From NCBI GenBank assembly GCA_039586035.1, contig JBDHLD010000029.1:17419-81418 (forward strand): a DNA stretch of 64,000 nucleotides, in the 5' to 3' direction. Source of the stretch: JBDHHQ01 sp039586035 (GTDB lineage Bacteria; Gemmatimonadota; Gemmatimonadetes; Longimicrobiales; Gaopeijiaceae). The translations under genes and the position numbers were made by a program. The notes under the pieces were generated by a model, which had not been told where the DNA came from, did no database searches, and saw nothing but the letters and a program-made list of their open reading frames with translations. This document shows positions 16,730 through 26,900 of this stretch, piece after piece (position 1 is the stretch's first letter; every line of letters begins with the position of its first letter).

Positions 16730-19507
16730 TCAGCCGGTGTTCTTCAACCCACGGGCGATCCCCTGTACGGAAGCGACCAACGCCCGGAAGAGGTCGTCGT
16801 CCCGACGATCCGTCTCGCGCCAGCGGCGGAGCAGATCGACCTGCAGGACGCTCATGGGATCGACGTAGGGATTGCGGAGTCGGATGGACCGTTTGAGCGT
16901 CTGGTCACCTGCCAATACGCCGTCGTGGCCCAGAAGATCGGTGACCAGATCGGCCGTGCGCGTGAACTCCTCGGCGATCAGATCGAACAGCCCGTGCGTC
17001 TCCGCCGGCGCGAGAGCCACGTACAGCCTCGCGATCTCCAGGTCCGACTTGGCGAGCACCATCTCGATGTCGTCCAGGAGGGCCGCGAGGAAGGGCCACC
17101 CGGTGGCCGCCTCGGCGACGACGTCGCGACCGTGGCGGTCGATGGCGGCCGCGAGCCCCCTGCCCAAACCGTACCATCCCGGTAGAGTCGCCCGGTTCTG
17201 GGTCCAGGCGAACACCCACGGAATCGCACGTAGATCCTCGATCCCTCGCTGCGCTCGTCGCGACGCCGGACGCGAGCCGATGGCCATACGCTCGATCACG
17301 TCCACGGGGGTGGCATTGCGGAAGAAGGGATAGAAGCGGCCATCCTCGTAGACCAGCGCGCGATATGCGGCGCGTGCCGCGTTGGCCATGGTCTCCGCCG
17401 CCTCGGCCCAGCGCGGGTCGGGGGGGGCGGCTGGAGCGAGCTCCTCCGCGGTTTTGAGCGCTACGGCTCCCAACATGCGCTCGAGGTTCCGGAGGGCGAT
17501 GGCGGGCAGACCGTACTTGTGGTCGATGACCTCGCCTTGCTCGGTCAGCCTGAGGCGGCCGCTCAGGGCGGCGGCCGGCGCGGCCGCGACGGCTCGGTGA
17601 ACCTTGCCTCCGCCGCGGGACACGGTGCCCCCTCGGCCGTGGAACACCGTGAGCAGCACGCCGTTGGCGCGGGCCGCCTCGGCCATCCGGGTCTGTGCTT
17701 TCTGCAGCGCCCAGCGGGCAGCGGCGATCCCCCCGTCCTTGTTGGAGTCGGAGTAGCCCACCATGACCGTCTGGCGCTGATCGCGGCCAGCCAGGTGCGG
17801 AGCGTAGACGGGATCGGAGAACAGTCGGTCCAGGATGTCCCGAGCGCGCTCCAGGTCCGGCACGGTCTCGAGCAGGGGCGCCACGTCGAGCTCGAAGCCT
17901 CGCGCTCGGTCCCCGAACCCGGCCCTGCGAGCGAGCTCGAGCACGGTCAGGACGTCGTCGGTGTCCTGAGCCATGCTGATGATGAACGGCCCGATCGCAT
18001 CCGGACCGTAGCGAGCGCGCCCGTCTGCGATGGCGTCGAACACCCCGAACGCACGAAGCGCCCGTTCTCGGCCGTCAGACGGCAGCGCCGCCAACACCTC
18101 GGCCCGTGGCTGGAGGTCCGGGCGGCCCCCCGATTCCTGCAGCAGGTCGTGGAGCCTCTCGACTCGCTCCGCGATCGGGCGCTCGGGCCATGTCGGATCG
18201 CCGAGTAGCATCGCCATGAGCTCACGGTGCTCCCGGGCGTCCTGGCGCACGTCCAACGTAGCCAGATGGAAGCCCAGCGCCTGGGCGCGCCGCCGGAGGC
18301 GACGAACGGAGAAGAGTCCCGCATGCTCGCCCCGGTTCTCCGACAGGCTCTCCTCGATCGACCTGAGGTCATCCACGAACTCGCCCGGGCCCGCGTAGCC
18401 TCCCGGTTGGCCGGCGTCGGTGGCGCGAAGCCGTGCGGCGACGAGCCGCAGGAGCATCCGGTAGCGCATGCCGCGGTCTCTCGCAGGCATTTCTTCCAGG
18501 ACCTGGGGGAAGCGAGCGGCCAGCGCGGCGGTGCGCTGATCGATCTCGTCCGACCAACGGACGCGCCCGGCGCTTTGGCTGAGCTCACGGGCCAGAACCT
18601 CGACGTCGGGCAAGTAGCGTGCGAGCACCAGTGAGCGGTGGCGAGCCAGCGTGGCCTCGATGGTGTCCGGGCCGACGTTCGGGTTGCCGTCCATGTCTCC
18701 ACCGACCCACGAACCCACCCGAACCAGCGGCGGGTGATCCGGAAGCCCGGCGGCCAGCCCGAGCTCCGTTTCCAGCGACTCCTCGAGCACCTCGAGGAGC
18801 ACCGGCACCGTGCGGTAGAACACCCCGCTGACGTAGTGGAGCACGTGCTCCCGCTCGTCTTCGACGGTGGGCCGCTCATGGGGGTGCTCTTCGGTCTGCC
18901 AGGCCGAGGTGAGATCGGCCTCGATACGAGCCCACGCCACGCGCTCCTCCCTGGGCGTACGCTCCGGGTTCAGCCGATCGAGCAGGCGCTCGGCGACGCT
19001 CTCCTGCTTGTGCAGGATCGTGCGTCGCGTGGCTTCGGTGGGGTGGGCCGTGAATACCGGCTCGATCCGAAGGTCGCGGAACAACCCCACGACCTGGTCC
19101 TCGTCCAGTCCGGCCGCCCGCAACGCCCGAACCGCCGCTCGGAGAGAGCCGCGCTGAGGCTCGTCATCACTCCGCAGATAGGCTCGTCCTCTCCGGATGC
19201 GGTGGACCTGCTCGGCCAGGTTTACCGCCTGGAAGTAGGTGGAGAACGCGCGCACGAATTCGGCCGCCCGGCTCGCCTCCATGGCGTGCGTCTCTGCCCG
19301 GATCCGGTCCAACGCGCCAGCCGCATGCTCCCGCCGGCGGATGGCCTCCTGCCGCACCCGCTCGACGCACTCGTAGAGATCCGCTCCGCCCTGTTCGCGG
19401 ATCACCCGGCCCACCAGGGCCCCGAGGCGCCGGACGTCCTCCCGCAGCGGCTCGTCCTCGGGGCGGAAGGCAGCGGTCCTGACATCGGTGGAGGTCATGG
19501 GTACCAT
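16730..19507 (-). CDS. ppc: Phosphoenolpyruvate carboxylase
   Basis: A 925-residue enzyme, the usual length, converting PEP and bicarbonate to oxaloacetate and phosphate to refill the TCA cycle. Family landmarks are all present: VFTAHPTEATRRTI with catalytic H155, GSWVGGDMDGNPN at 265-277, MVGYSDSNKDGG at 582-593, the mobile loop FHGRGGTVSRGGG at 622-634, and the C-terminal end GLKNTG that forms part of the allosteric/active site region. It is cytoplasmic with no signal peptide. An in-frame ATG three codons downstream (19498) is an equally possible start; neither has a strong ribosome site. A long inverted repeat lies in the divergent intergenic region upstream. Confidence 0.97.
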   Translation of the reverse strand: MVPMTSTDVRTAAFRPEDEPLREDVRRLGALVGRVIREQGGADLYECVERVRQEAIRRREHAAGALDRIRAETHAMEASRAAEFVRAFSTYFQAVNLAEQVHRIRRGRAYLRSDDEPQRGSLRAAVRALRAAGLDEDQVVGLFRDLRIEPVFTAHPTEATRRTILHKQESVAERLLDRLNPERTPREERVAWARIEADLTSAWQTEEHPHERPTVEDEREHVLHYVSGVFYRTVPVLLEVLEESLETELGLAAGLPDHPPLVRVGSWVGGDMDGNPNVGPDTIEATLARHRSLVLARYLPDVEVLARELSQSAGRVRWSDEIDQRTAALAARFPQVLEEMPARDRGMRYRMLLRLVAARLRATDAGQPGGYAGPGEFVDDLRSIEESLSENRGEHAGLFSVRRLRRRAQALGFHLATLDVRQDAREHRELMAMLLGDPTWPERPIAERVERLHDLLQESGGRPDLQPRAEVLAALPSDGRERALRAFGVFDAIADGRARYGPDAIGPFIISMAQDTDDVLTVLELARRAGFGDRARGFELDVAPLLETVPDLERARDILDRLFSDPVYAPHLAGRDQRQTVMVGYSDSNKDGGIAAARWALQKAQTRMAEAARANGVLLTVFHGRGGTVSRGGGKVHRAVAAAPAAALSGRLRLTEQGEVIDHKYGLPAIALRNLERMLGAVALKTAEELAPAAPPDPRWAEAAETMANAARAAYRALVYEDGRFYPFFRNATPVDVIERMAIGSRPASRRAQRGIEDLRAIPWVFAWTQNRATLPGWYGLGRGLAAAIDRHGRDVVAEAATGWPFLAALLDDIEMVLAKSDLEIARLYVALAPAETHGLFDLIAEEFTRTADLVTDLLGHDGVLAGDQTLKRSIRLRNPYVDPMSVLQVDLLRRWRETDRRDDDLFRALVASVQGIARGLKNTG

Positions 19508-19551
19508 GAGAACCCATCGTGTGTCCGACCGCCAATCCGGTCATTAGTTTG

Positions 19552-19612
19552 GCGGTCCGCGCGCGCGTCCAAACCGCTTCGCACAGCGGTTGGCGCGCCA
19601 CTGGCGGACCGC
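19552..19612. repeat. Long imperfect inverted repeat between divergent ppc and amidohydrolase genes
   Basis: GCGGTCCGC (19552-19560) pairs with GCGGACCGC (19604-19612), and inside it AACCGCT (19572-19578) pairs with AGCGGTT (19585-19591) across a six-base loop, with further GC-rich partial pairing between. The whole 61-bp element is almost symmetric about 19582. It could act as a cruciform, an operator for a dimeric regulator, or a 5' leader hairpin for either divergent transcript. Confidence 0.6.
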
Positions 19613-19668
19613 GATCACGGCGCCATGGATCGTGACCAGACGGCACCCGAAACGGCGAAACGGGATCG

Positions 19669-21027
19669 ATGAGCGACGCGCGAGATCATGACCTCGTCGT
19701 GCACGGCGACATCGCCCTTCCGGACGGAAGCGTCCTGAAGGCCGGGTGGCTGGGCGTGGACGACGGCCTCGTCACGACGACGGCAGAAGCCCCCCTCGCG
19801 GCGACCGAGGTCATCGACGCGTCGGGTTGCCTGGTACTCCCCGGATTCATCGACGCGCACGTCCACACGCGGTCGTGTGTCGATGAGGGTATCACCGCCA
19901 CGACCCGCGCCGCGGCGGCGGGAGGCACCACCACGATCATCGACATGCCGTTCGACAAGCCGGCACGTCCCGTCAACACGCCGGAGAGGCTCGAGGCGAA
20001 GGTCGCCGACATCGCGAACGAGGCCGTCGTCGACGTGGGCCTCTACGCCACATTCCCTCCTGAAGGCGACCTGGCGGTCCTGGGCGAGATGGCCGGGGCG
20101 GGTGCGGCGGGCTTCAAGGTGTCGACCATCGAGGTCGATCCGCTCCGCTTTCCACGCATCCCGGATGGGCGTCTCTACGAGGCTTTCCGTGAGATCGCCC
20201 GCACCGGCCGTCCGGTGGCCGCTCATCAGGAGAACCAGGAGATCGTGACCTCCCAGGTGGCGGCGTACCGCGCCCGCGGCGAAGGACGGCCCATCGATCA
20301 CGCCCTCAGTCGGCCGCCGGTGGCCGAGGCCGAGGCCGCGGGCCGCCTGCTCGAGCTGGCCTACTGGACGGGGGCGCGTCTACACATGGTCCACGGTACT
20401 CTGCCGCGGACGTTCGACCTGATCGCTTGGAATCGCACGAAAGGGGTCGACGCCACGGGGGAGACGTGCGTCCAGTACCTGACCCTCACCATGGACGCCC
20501 TGCGCGAACAGGGGGGCCGGGCCAAATGCAATCCTCCTCTTCGCTCCCAGGAAGCGGTGGACGGTCTGTGGAAGCGGTTGGGTGACGGCCTGATCGACAT
20601 CGTCACGTCGGACCACTCGCCGTATCCCCTCCACCGCAAGGAGACCGGAGACATATTCACCGCCTACGCCGGACTGCCCGGCGCCGAGACCCTGGGGACG
20701 CTGCTATACAGCGAAGGAGTGGCCAGGGGCCGAATCTCGCTGGGACGATTCGTGGAGCTGGTGTCGTCCGGACCCGCGGCGGTGTTCGGCTTCGGGCAGA
20801 AGGGTCGCCTCGAGGTGGGCGCCGACGCAGACTTCGTCGTCTTCGATCCCGCCGCGGAGTGGACGCTGGACGAGCGCGAGATGCACTACGCGGTGGGGTG
20901 GAGTCCGTACCAGTCGCATCGAGTGCGGGGTCGGGTGGTCTCGACGTGGTTGCGTGGCCGCCGCGTCTATGAGAATGGTGAGCTCCGCGCGGGGCCCGGC
21001 AACGGCCGCTTCATCCGCCCCTCCTAG
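19669..21027 (+). CDS. Dihydroorotase/hydantoinase/allantoinase-like amidohydrolase
   Basis: A 452-residue cytoplasmic enzyme of the cyclic amidohydrolase superfamily, which hydrolyses cyclic amides such as hydantoins, allantoin or dihydroorotate. The binuclear metal site is complete: H64 and H66 in GFIDAHVH, a lysine likely to be carboxylated (K150 in GAAGFKVST), H186 (VAAHQENQE), H242 (HMVHGT) and D315 (VTSDHSPYP). Length and the GAAGFK and TSDHSPYP motifs fit the allantoinase/hydantoinase branch more than classical PyrC. It is followed 24 bases later by a DapA-superfamily aldolase, so both probably belong to one degradative pathway. The exact substrate cannot be read from sequence. Confidence 0.85.
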   Translation: MSDARDHDLVVHGDIALPDGSVLKAGWLGVDDGLVTTTAEAPLAATEVIDASGCLVLPGFIDAHVHTRSCVDEGITATTRAAAAGGTTTIIDMPFDKPARPVNTPERLEAKVADIANEAVVDVGLYATFPPEGDLAVLGEMAGAGAAGFKVSTIEVDPLRFPRIPDGRLYEAFREIARTGRPVAAHQENQEIVTSQVAAYRARGEGRPIDHALSRPPVAEAEAAGRLLELAYWTGARLHMVHGTLPRTFDLIAWNRTKGVDATGETCVQYLTLTMDALREQGGRAKCNPPLRSQEAVDGLWKRLGDGLIDIVTSDHSPYPLHRKETGDIFTAYAGLPGAETLGTLLYSEGVARGRISLGRFVELVSSGPAAVFGFGQKGRLEVGADADFVVFDPAAEWTLDEREMHYAVGWSPYQSHRVRGRVVSTWLRGRRVYENGELRAGPGNGRFIRPS

Positions 21028-21051
21028 TCCCACCTCCACACGGCTGAGCTC

Positions 21052-21963
21052 ATGCAGCTTCAAGGCGTATTTCCCATCCTGCCAACGCCCTTCACCGACG
21101 GCGGCGCCGTCGACGATGCGAGCATCCGGCGCCTCATCGACTTCGAAATCGAAGTCGGCGTCCACGGGGTCAGCGTGCTCGGGTTCATGGGAGAGGCCCA
21201 TCGGCTGTCCAACGCGGAGCGGCGCCAGGTCGTCGCGACCGTGGTAGACCAGGCTAGGGGTACCTTCCCCACGTGGGTCGGCGTGCTCGCTTTCGGGGCC
21301 GCCGGCGCCATCGAGCAGGCGCGCGAGGCGCAGGAGCTCGGGGCCGCCGGTGTCTTCGTGGCGCCCATCGGCGTCCAGAACGACCAGGTGATCTTCGACT
21401 ACTACGCCTCCGTAGCCGAGGCTCTCGACATCCCGGTAGCGATTCACGACTTCCCGGAGTCGTTCCGGACCACCCTCTCGCCCGACCTCATCGCCCGCAT
21501 GGCCAACGAGATCGACGGGGTGAGCTACATCAAGCTCGAGGAACACCCCGTGCTCGCGAAGATGAGCCGCATCCAGAAGCTGGCCCCCGACTCCATCGGG
21601 ATCTTCGGCGGGCTCGGGGGCGTCTACTTCCTGGAAGAGCTCCAACGCGGATCCAGGGGCATCATGACCGGATTCTCGTTTCCCGAGGTGCTGCTGGCCG
21701 TATACGAGGCGTTCAGGGGCGGTGACCCAGCGGCGGCCGCGGCCCTGTTCGACCGGTACGTGCCTCTGATCCGTTACGAGTTCCAGCCCAAGATTGGCCT
21801 GGCCTACCGCAAATTCGCATACCGGGAGCGCGGCATCATCGAGTCCGCCTTCATCCGTCCGCCCGGCCTGCAGATCGACGACTATACCCGTGCCGAGCTG
21901 ACGGCCATCATCTCGCGCGTGGGACTGGATCTGACCGTGAAGGGCGCCCAGACGGTCAGCTGA
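21052..21963 (+). CDS. Dihydrodipicolinate synthase (DapA) superfamily aldolase/lyase
   Basis: A 303-residue TIM-barrel protein of the DapA/NAL superfamily, which forms a Schiff base with a keto-acid substrate. The Schiff-base lysine is K161 in SYIKLEEHP and the substrate carboxylate-binding GxxGE is GFMGE (44-48). The tyrosine of the usual YNxP motif is replaced by histidine (HDFP, 132-135), and the GTTGE form is altered to GFMGE, so lysine biosynthesis is unlikely. Related enzymes act on sugar acids, hydroxyprolines or other keto acids. It lies directly downstream of the hydantoinase-like gene and is probably co-transcribed with it, suggesting a catabolic role. Confidence 0.85.
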   Translation: MQLQGVFPILPTPFTDGGAVDDASIRRLIDFEIEVGVHGVSVLGFMGEAHRLSNAERRQVVATVVDQARGTFPTWVGVLAFGAAGAIEQAREAQELGAAGVFVAPIGVQNDQVIFDYYASVAEALDIPVAIHDFPESFRTTLSPDLIARMANEIDGVSYIKLEEHPVLAKMSRIQKLAPDSIGIFGGLGGVYFLEELQRGSRGIMTGFSFPEVLLAVYEAFRGGDPAAAAALFDRYVPLIRYEFQPKIGLAYRKFAYRERGIIESAFIRPPGLQIDDYTRAELTAIISRVGLDLTVKGAQTVS

Positions 21964-22016
21964 ACGAACGGCGCGGGAAGGGAGCCCTCTTTGGCCAAGT
22001 CAGCCCCGCTCGACTG

Positions 22017-22907
22017 ATGCCGGAGTCGAACGGTCCAGTAGCAATCGCCGATCTCCTGGCAGAGCTGTCGCCTCACAGCGTCGTCGGGGGTGTGCCCCTC
22101 CGTGTCGGCGACCGAGGGGACGGGGGCTATGTCATCCTCGTGGACGACGGGCTCGAGGGTCGCGCCCTCTATTCGTACGGTATCGGCGACAACGACAGCT
22201 TCGATCGGGACTTCCACCGGAGGTTCGGCGGCCCGGTCCGGCAGTACGATCACAGCGTGCCGCCGCCGGCGGAGCGAGACGGATTCCGCTTCTTTGCGGA
22301 GGGAATCGCGGCCGCGCCCGCGCCCGGAAGGGATACCCTGCAGCATCATCTCGAGGCGAACGGTGATCAGGGCCGGAACTTCGTCCTGAAGATGGACGTG
22401 GAGGGGGCGGAGTGGGACGTCCTTCGGGGTGTGCCCGACGCGGTGCTGATGCGCTGCGACCAGTTGGTTCTGGAAGCTCACGACCTGGCGTGCCTGGGAA
22501 GGAGCACGGCCTACCCGGTCATGTCCGTGGAGGAGAAGCTCCGGGTCCTCCGTAGGCTCAACCGTCACTTCCATTGCTGGCACGTACATGCGAACAATTA
22601 TGCGAGCATCCATGTCATCGGGGGCTTCAAGGTCCCCGACGTGATGGAGCTCACGTGGCTGAACCGGACGCGTTACCTGGGTCGTGCCGGCAGCCAGCGA
22701 CGGTTCCCCACGGCCCTGGACGATCCCTGCCAGTTCCGCTGTTACGACCACACGTTGGATTTCTGGCCCTTCCTGCCCGGCGCGGAGCGGGGCCCGACAG
22801 CCGGACCGTCGGATCCATCCGAGATCGCGGCGCGGGTGAAGCCATGGCTGAGGAGGCGCTGGGACCGGCTGGCGCGCTCCGTTTCCTCGTTCCGGAATCC
22901 CCGTTGA
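22017..22907 (+). CDS. FkbM-like methyltransferase domain protein
   Basis: A 296-residue protein. The region 25-65 (RVGDRGDGGYVIL; LYSYGIGDNDSFD) resembles the SAM-binding start of FkbM-type methyltransferases, and LKMDVEGAEWDVL (124-136) is the diagnostic FkbM acidic motif. The part after 160 is Trp/His-rich (HFHCWHVHANNYASIHV) and is also seen with sugar- or lipid-modifying methyltransferases. No signal peptide; the C-terminus is basic. It begins 53 bases after the aldolase gene without a visible ribosome site, and converges with the Vps62-like gene. The acceptor is unknown; FkbM enzymes usually O-methylate glycans or polyketides. Confidence 0.72.
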   Translation: MPESNGPVAIADLLAELSPHSVVGGVPLRVGDRGDGGYVILVDDGLEGRALYSYGIGDNDSFDRDFHRRFGGPVRQYDHSVPPPAERDGFRFFAEGIAAAPAPGRDTLQHHLEANGDQGRNFVLKMDVEGAEWDVLRGVPDAVLMRCDQLVLEAHDLACLGRSTAYPVMSVEEKLRVLRRLNRHFHCWHVHANNYASIHVIGGFKVPDVMELTWLNRTRYLGRAGSQRRFPTALDDPCQFRCYDHTLDFWPFLPGAERGPTAGPSDPSEIAARVKPWLRRRWDRLARSVSSFRNPR

Positions 22908-22935
22908 ATCGGATCGACGCCGGCCGCGTGAGCCG

Positions 22936-23865
22936 TCAGCCCTCTTCGATGATCTTTCGATCGGGGGCCAGAAAGCGCTTCTGCCACGGCCCCAGAGGGC
23001 CGGTCCCGTGAGCGGCCCCACCCGCCTTCCCCCAGGCCCCGGCGAAGAGCCGCCAGGGCTGCTCCTCCAGGGGCTGCAGGTTCAGCCGTGTCTGCCACAC
23101 TGAGCCCTCCTCGGAGGTCTCGTCACTCAGTAGCGCGCGCTCCTCCCGGCTCAGCACCTCCTCCGCAGGCGTGGAATCCTTGAAGAGGGGAAGCGGGATG
23201 AAGCTTCCGGTCTTCCACCACGTGGCGTGGCGGCTCCGGGCCGAGTAGGTCTTGAGCGCATCGCCCTCGAAGGTCAACAGGTGCTGCCGCACGCGGTAGA
23301 CGTGCTCGTGCACCGCGAACAGGGCTTCGTCCACCGTGTCATCCTCGACGCGGATCCGCACGTGCTCCCAGTCACCCTGATGCGCGAACCTGCCCAGGAA
23401 TCGACTGAATCCGTAGAAGAACCAGTAGCTGATCCAGGTCGCGTTCTGCCGGTCCTCGACGAAGTAGAAGCACGGCGGCGGGTCTGTGGGGTCGAAGGCG
23501 CCGGACGGCTCCTTCGCCTGGTGCTCCAGGGCGAACAGGTGGCCGTCGGGCGCCAGGCTGGCGTCGTGGGGACGCCGGCTCCACCCTGCGTCTTCGGGCA
23601 CCACCTGTAGCTGCTCCCAACCGCCTACGAGGCCCGTGGACACGCCGAAGTGCTTCCAGTCCGGTGCGTCGGTATCCCACTGCCGCTGCTCCGGGTCGAA
23701 CACGGCGACCGGCTCGAAGCCACTCGGTCGGTCCTGCAGCAGCACCAGGCGGGACTTCTCGATGAACGCCTCCGGGTCCATGGGCAGGAACTCCTCCCTC
23801 GGGTGCAGATGCAGCCGGGGAGCGAACCGGGTGGCGAGGTCGTGGTGGTCACGTTGTGTGGGCAT
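22936..23865 (-). CDS. Vps62-like (DUF946-type) protein
   Basis: A 309-residue protein, starting at the ATG with GGAGGAG just upstream. It opens with FAPRLHLHPREEFLPMDPEAF, has an aromatic centre (FYFVEDRQNATWISYWFFYGF) and the motif HQGDWEHVRIRVEDD. This opening and the GDWEHV motif are characteristic of Vps62-related proteins, whose biochemical role is not established. There is no signal peptide or membrane segment. It lies 48 bases downstream of the giant CHAT/hydrolase gene on the same strand and is very likely in the same operon, so the two products may act together. A role as effector or substrate of the CHAT peptidase is speculation. Confidence 0.75.
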   Translation of the reverse strand: MPTQRDHHDLATRFAPRLHLHPREEFLPMDPEAFIEKSRLVLLQDRPSGFEPVAVFDPEQRQWDTDAPDWKHFGVSTGLVGGWEQLQVVPEDAGWSRRPHDASLAPDGHLFALEHQAKEPSGAFDPTDPPPCFYFVEDRQNATWISYWFFYGFSRFLGRFAHQGDWEHVRIRVEDDTVDEALFAVHEHVYRVRQHLLTFEGDALKTYSARSRHATWWKTGSFIPLPLFKDSTPAEEVLSREERALLSDETSEEGSVWQTRLNLQPLEEQPWRLFAGAWGKAGGAAHGTGPLGPWQKRFLAPDRKIIEEG

Positions 23866-23913
23866 GGCTCCTCCAGGGAGGGACACGGTCGCGGGGAGCG
23901 TCGTCCGCCATCT

Positions 23914-26900
23914 CTAGGCATCCTCCGCGACCAGGCTTCCGAAGCCGGCGCGTATGCTATTCAGTGCTTCAACCAGGGACCGCCGGCGTCGGACCAGACG
24001 CACCATGCAATCCAGGTGCTCATCGATGGAAAGATAGGAACGGTAGGACCCGCCACGGATCCAGGCGGAGCCGTAGACGCTCATGATCTCGTCAGGATCG
24101 AACGCGCCTTCCCAGAGGCCCTTGATCAGCTTGACCTCGGCGGTCAGCACGTGGTTGAAGAAGCTCGGATCCTGCTCGTCCTTGCGGGCGGCCTCGGTCG
24201 CCATCTGGTCGAGGCGTTCCAGGAAGAGAGCGGGCTTCTCCGCTGCTCCCCGGGCCTTCCGCAACGCGACGACGTAAAGCCAATTGAGGAGCGGGTACGA
24301 GACGCCGTCGCCCTGGGCCAGCGCCACGGCGTCGCCGTACCGGTCGCGGCTTCGCAGCAGGTCGTCCCCGCTGCCTGGGCCTCCCATGGCTGCGAGCCGC
24401 TTGTGCGCGCTGCCGAGGAGGGCAAGCCTTTCCGATGTCGCCCCCGGCAGATCCTTGAGGCTTCGGCCGCTGGATGCGCCATCACGGAGCTCGCCGATGG
24501 CCATGAGGCTCACGATGAGCTCTCGCGCTGCGTGGATCCGTTCTTTGCAGCGCCGGGTGCGAGCCTCGGGCTCGATGCTCGCACCGTCGGACGTCTCCGA
24601 CCGGTCGGGCCGATCGTTCGTCTTCCCTGAAGAGGTCGTCGCGTGCGCCGCGCTCCACCGCATGAAGGCCGCGCGGACCGTCACGTTGGCGTACGCTTCG
24701 ATGCTTCGGACGGGGAAGTCGGAGCCCTCCATGGCGAGGGCGGCACCCAGGTGGGCCTGCGCCCGGTCGTGGTCACCAAGCCGACCCCATGCCTTGCCCA
24801 GGGCCGCCTGGACGTCCGCGCGTCCCTTGACCCAGGAGTCGGGGATCCGCGAGACGACGTCCGTCAGGTGCCCCTGGAGCCACTCGTGGCCGTGGGTCGA
24901 AGCGGTCTCCGCCTGACCGGCGATGTTGTCGAGCTCCAGGATCGCATGGGCCGGAGCGGAGAACGCGGTGGCGGCTTCGCAGACGCTCCTCGGGGCGCTC
25001 GTGCCGGCTCCAGGGCGGAGCACGAACGAGTGGTCCCCGTAGCACTGGTACGCCGCCCAGGTGTTGTTCGCAGCGAATCGCTCGCGGACCTCCTCACGGG
25101 CGACCCGGACCGCATCGCCGAAGGTCTCGCGGTGGTCGAGCATCCGCCCGTAGAAGGTGGTTGCGAACAGCTCGGCCGCGCTGTCGTTCACGGCCCAGCC
25201 GGCGGTGACCACGGCCTTTACGCCGCAGCGGATGAACTGTGTGCCGAGGTTCGCGGCGAGACGGTTGAGGTGTCTGGTGCCGGGCTCCCGGCCGCCCTCC
25301 ACCCTCCCCAGATGGCAGCAGTTGATGAAGACCAGCTCCGGAATGAACCTCATGCGCTCCACCTCGGAGGGCGTGAGGAGCTCGCCGGTCCCGAGGACCA
25401 TGCCGGAGTCCCGGCTGCCCAGTCCACGATACACGCCGTGTCCCGCGAGATGCAGGATTCGGTACCCCCGGGCCCCCGAGCCCTCCTTGCCGAAGATGGC
25501 CTTCAGGACGTCCGTGCCCTTCTCCTCGATCGACGCCGTGACCTTGAAGCCTCGGGCGTGGAGCGTGTCGGCCACGGCCCGGGCCTCGGCGGAGGCGCCA
25601 GGCAGATCGGGCATGTCACTGGGCGGGTTGCCCACGACGAGCGCGAAGTCGCTGGCCGAGGTTTCGCTGGGGGAATGGGAGCTCGGCGTGATCAGCCTTC
25701 GAACCATGCCCGCTCGGATCGAGGCGGGTTCACCGTCGCCCTGAGGATTGACGAGGAGCTCCCACGGATAGCTGGCGGCCTCCTCATCCAGGACGAGCTC
25801 TACGCTCCGGCGGTCGCGGGCGGCGTTCTTGAACGAGTTGGGCAACAGCAGCTCGAAGAGGGTCCGCGCCAGCTCGGGGTCCCACGACGTTCTGGTGATG
25901 GACGCCTCCACCATCTTGTCGATCAACGCGCGCTGGGCCGGCACCAGCTCCTGGTGGACGCGTGCGCGGTCCGTGAGCGCCTTGAACCGCAGGGGCGTGA
26001 AGGGGTCTTTCGCCTCGCCAGCCTCCGCGCCCCCCAACACCTCGATGCGGTGCCACCAGGCTTCGTCACCCTCCTCGTACATGCGGCGTCGACCGCCGCG
26101 CAGCGCCTTCAGCTCCGGCTCGACCCACAGGCCCGCCCGGGACTCACAAGCCATCCGGCGCAGCGTGTCCAGCGCCTCTACGGCCCGATCCTCGTAGAGC
26201 TCGATGAACTCCACCTCGTCGACGCGGACCACCCCGTCCCCGTAGGTCTTCGCCAACGAGACGTTGGCGTCCCGGATTCCTTCGAGGATCGCGGCCACGG
26301 CGTTTCTGAGGCCCAGCCCTCCCTCACCGGTCCCGATGAGGAGGGGGCTGACCCTCAAACGACAATCGCCCTGGGAGACCAGATCATGGTCGAGCTCCAC
26401 GCGGCGGGACGCGTACTCCCTCATCCCGTGGGCAATCGTAGACGCGAGCGCCCCCGGGCTCAGGCGACCCACCCCGCCCAGGCCTACCACGATGGCGCCC
26501 CGGGGGCGGCGCCTTTCGACCGGGTTGAAGACGACGGCCGCGGTCCTCACGTCGCCCGGATAGGCCGACACGGCGTGTCGCTGTCTCAGCAGTCCGCCGA
26601 GGTGGTGGTCCAGCGCCTTCTCGGCGCTGACGATCAAGTCGTCCCGGTAGTGGCCGACTACCACCGGGTGGCTGGCGAACGCCAGGTTGCCGTGGGCCAC
26701 TCTGATACGGAGCTCGGGCACGCGAGCCTCGATCTTCACGGACCGAGTGCCACCGACGACCGAGGTCTCCAGGTCCTCTTCGTCCGGGAACAGATCAACC
26801 GGGATGTCCGGCAGCTCGAACTCGTCGGCTGCACCGCGCGTAGAGGGAGGCGTCCGGCTCAACAGGCGGGTGTCCCCCGCCTCCAGGAGCTCCAGATAGG

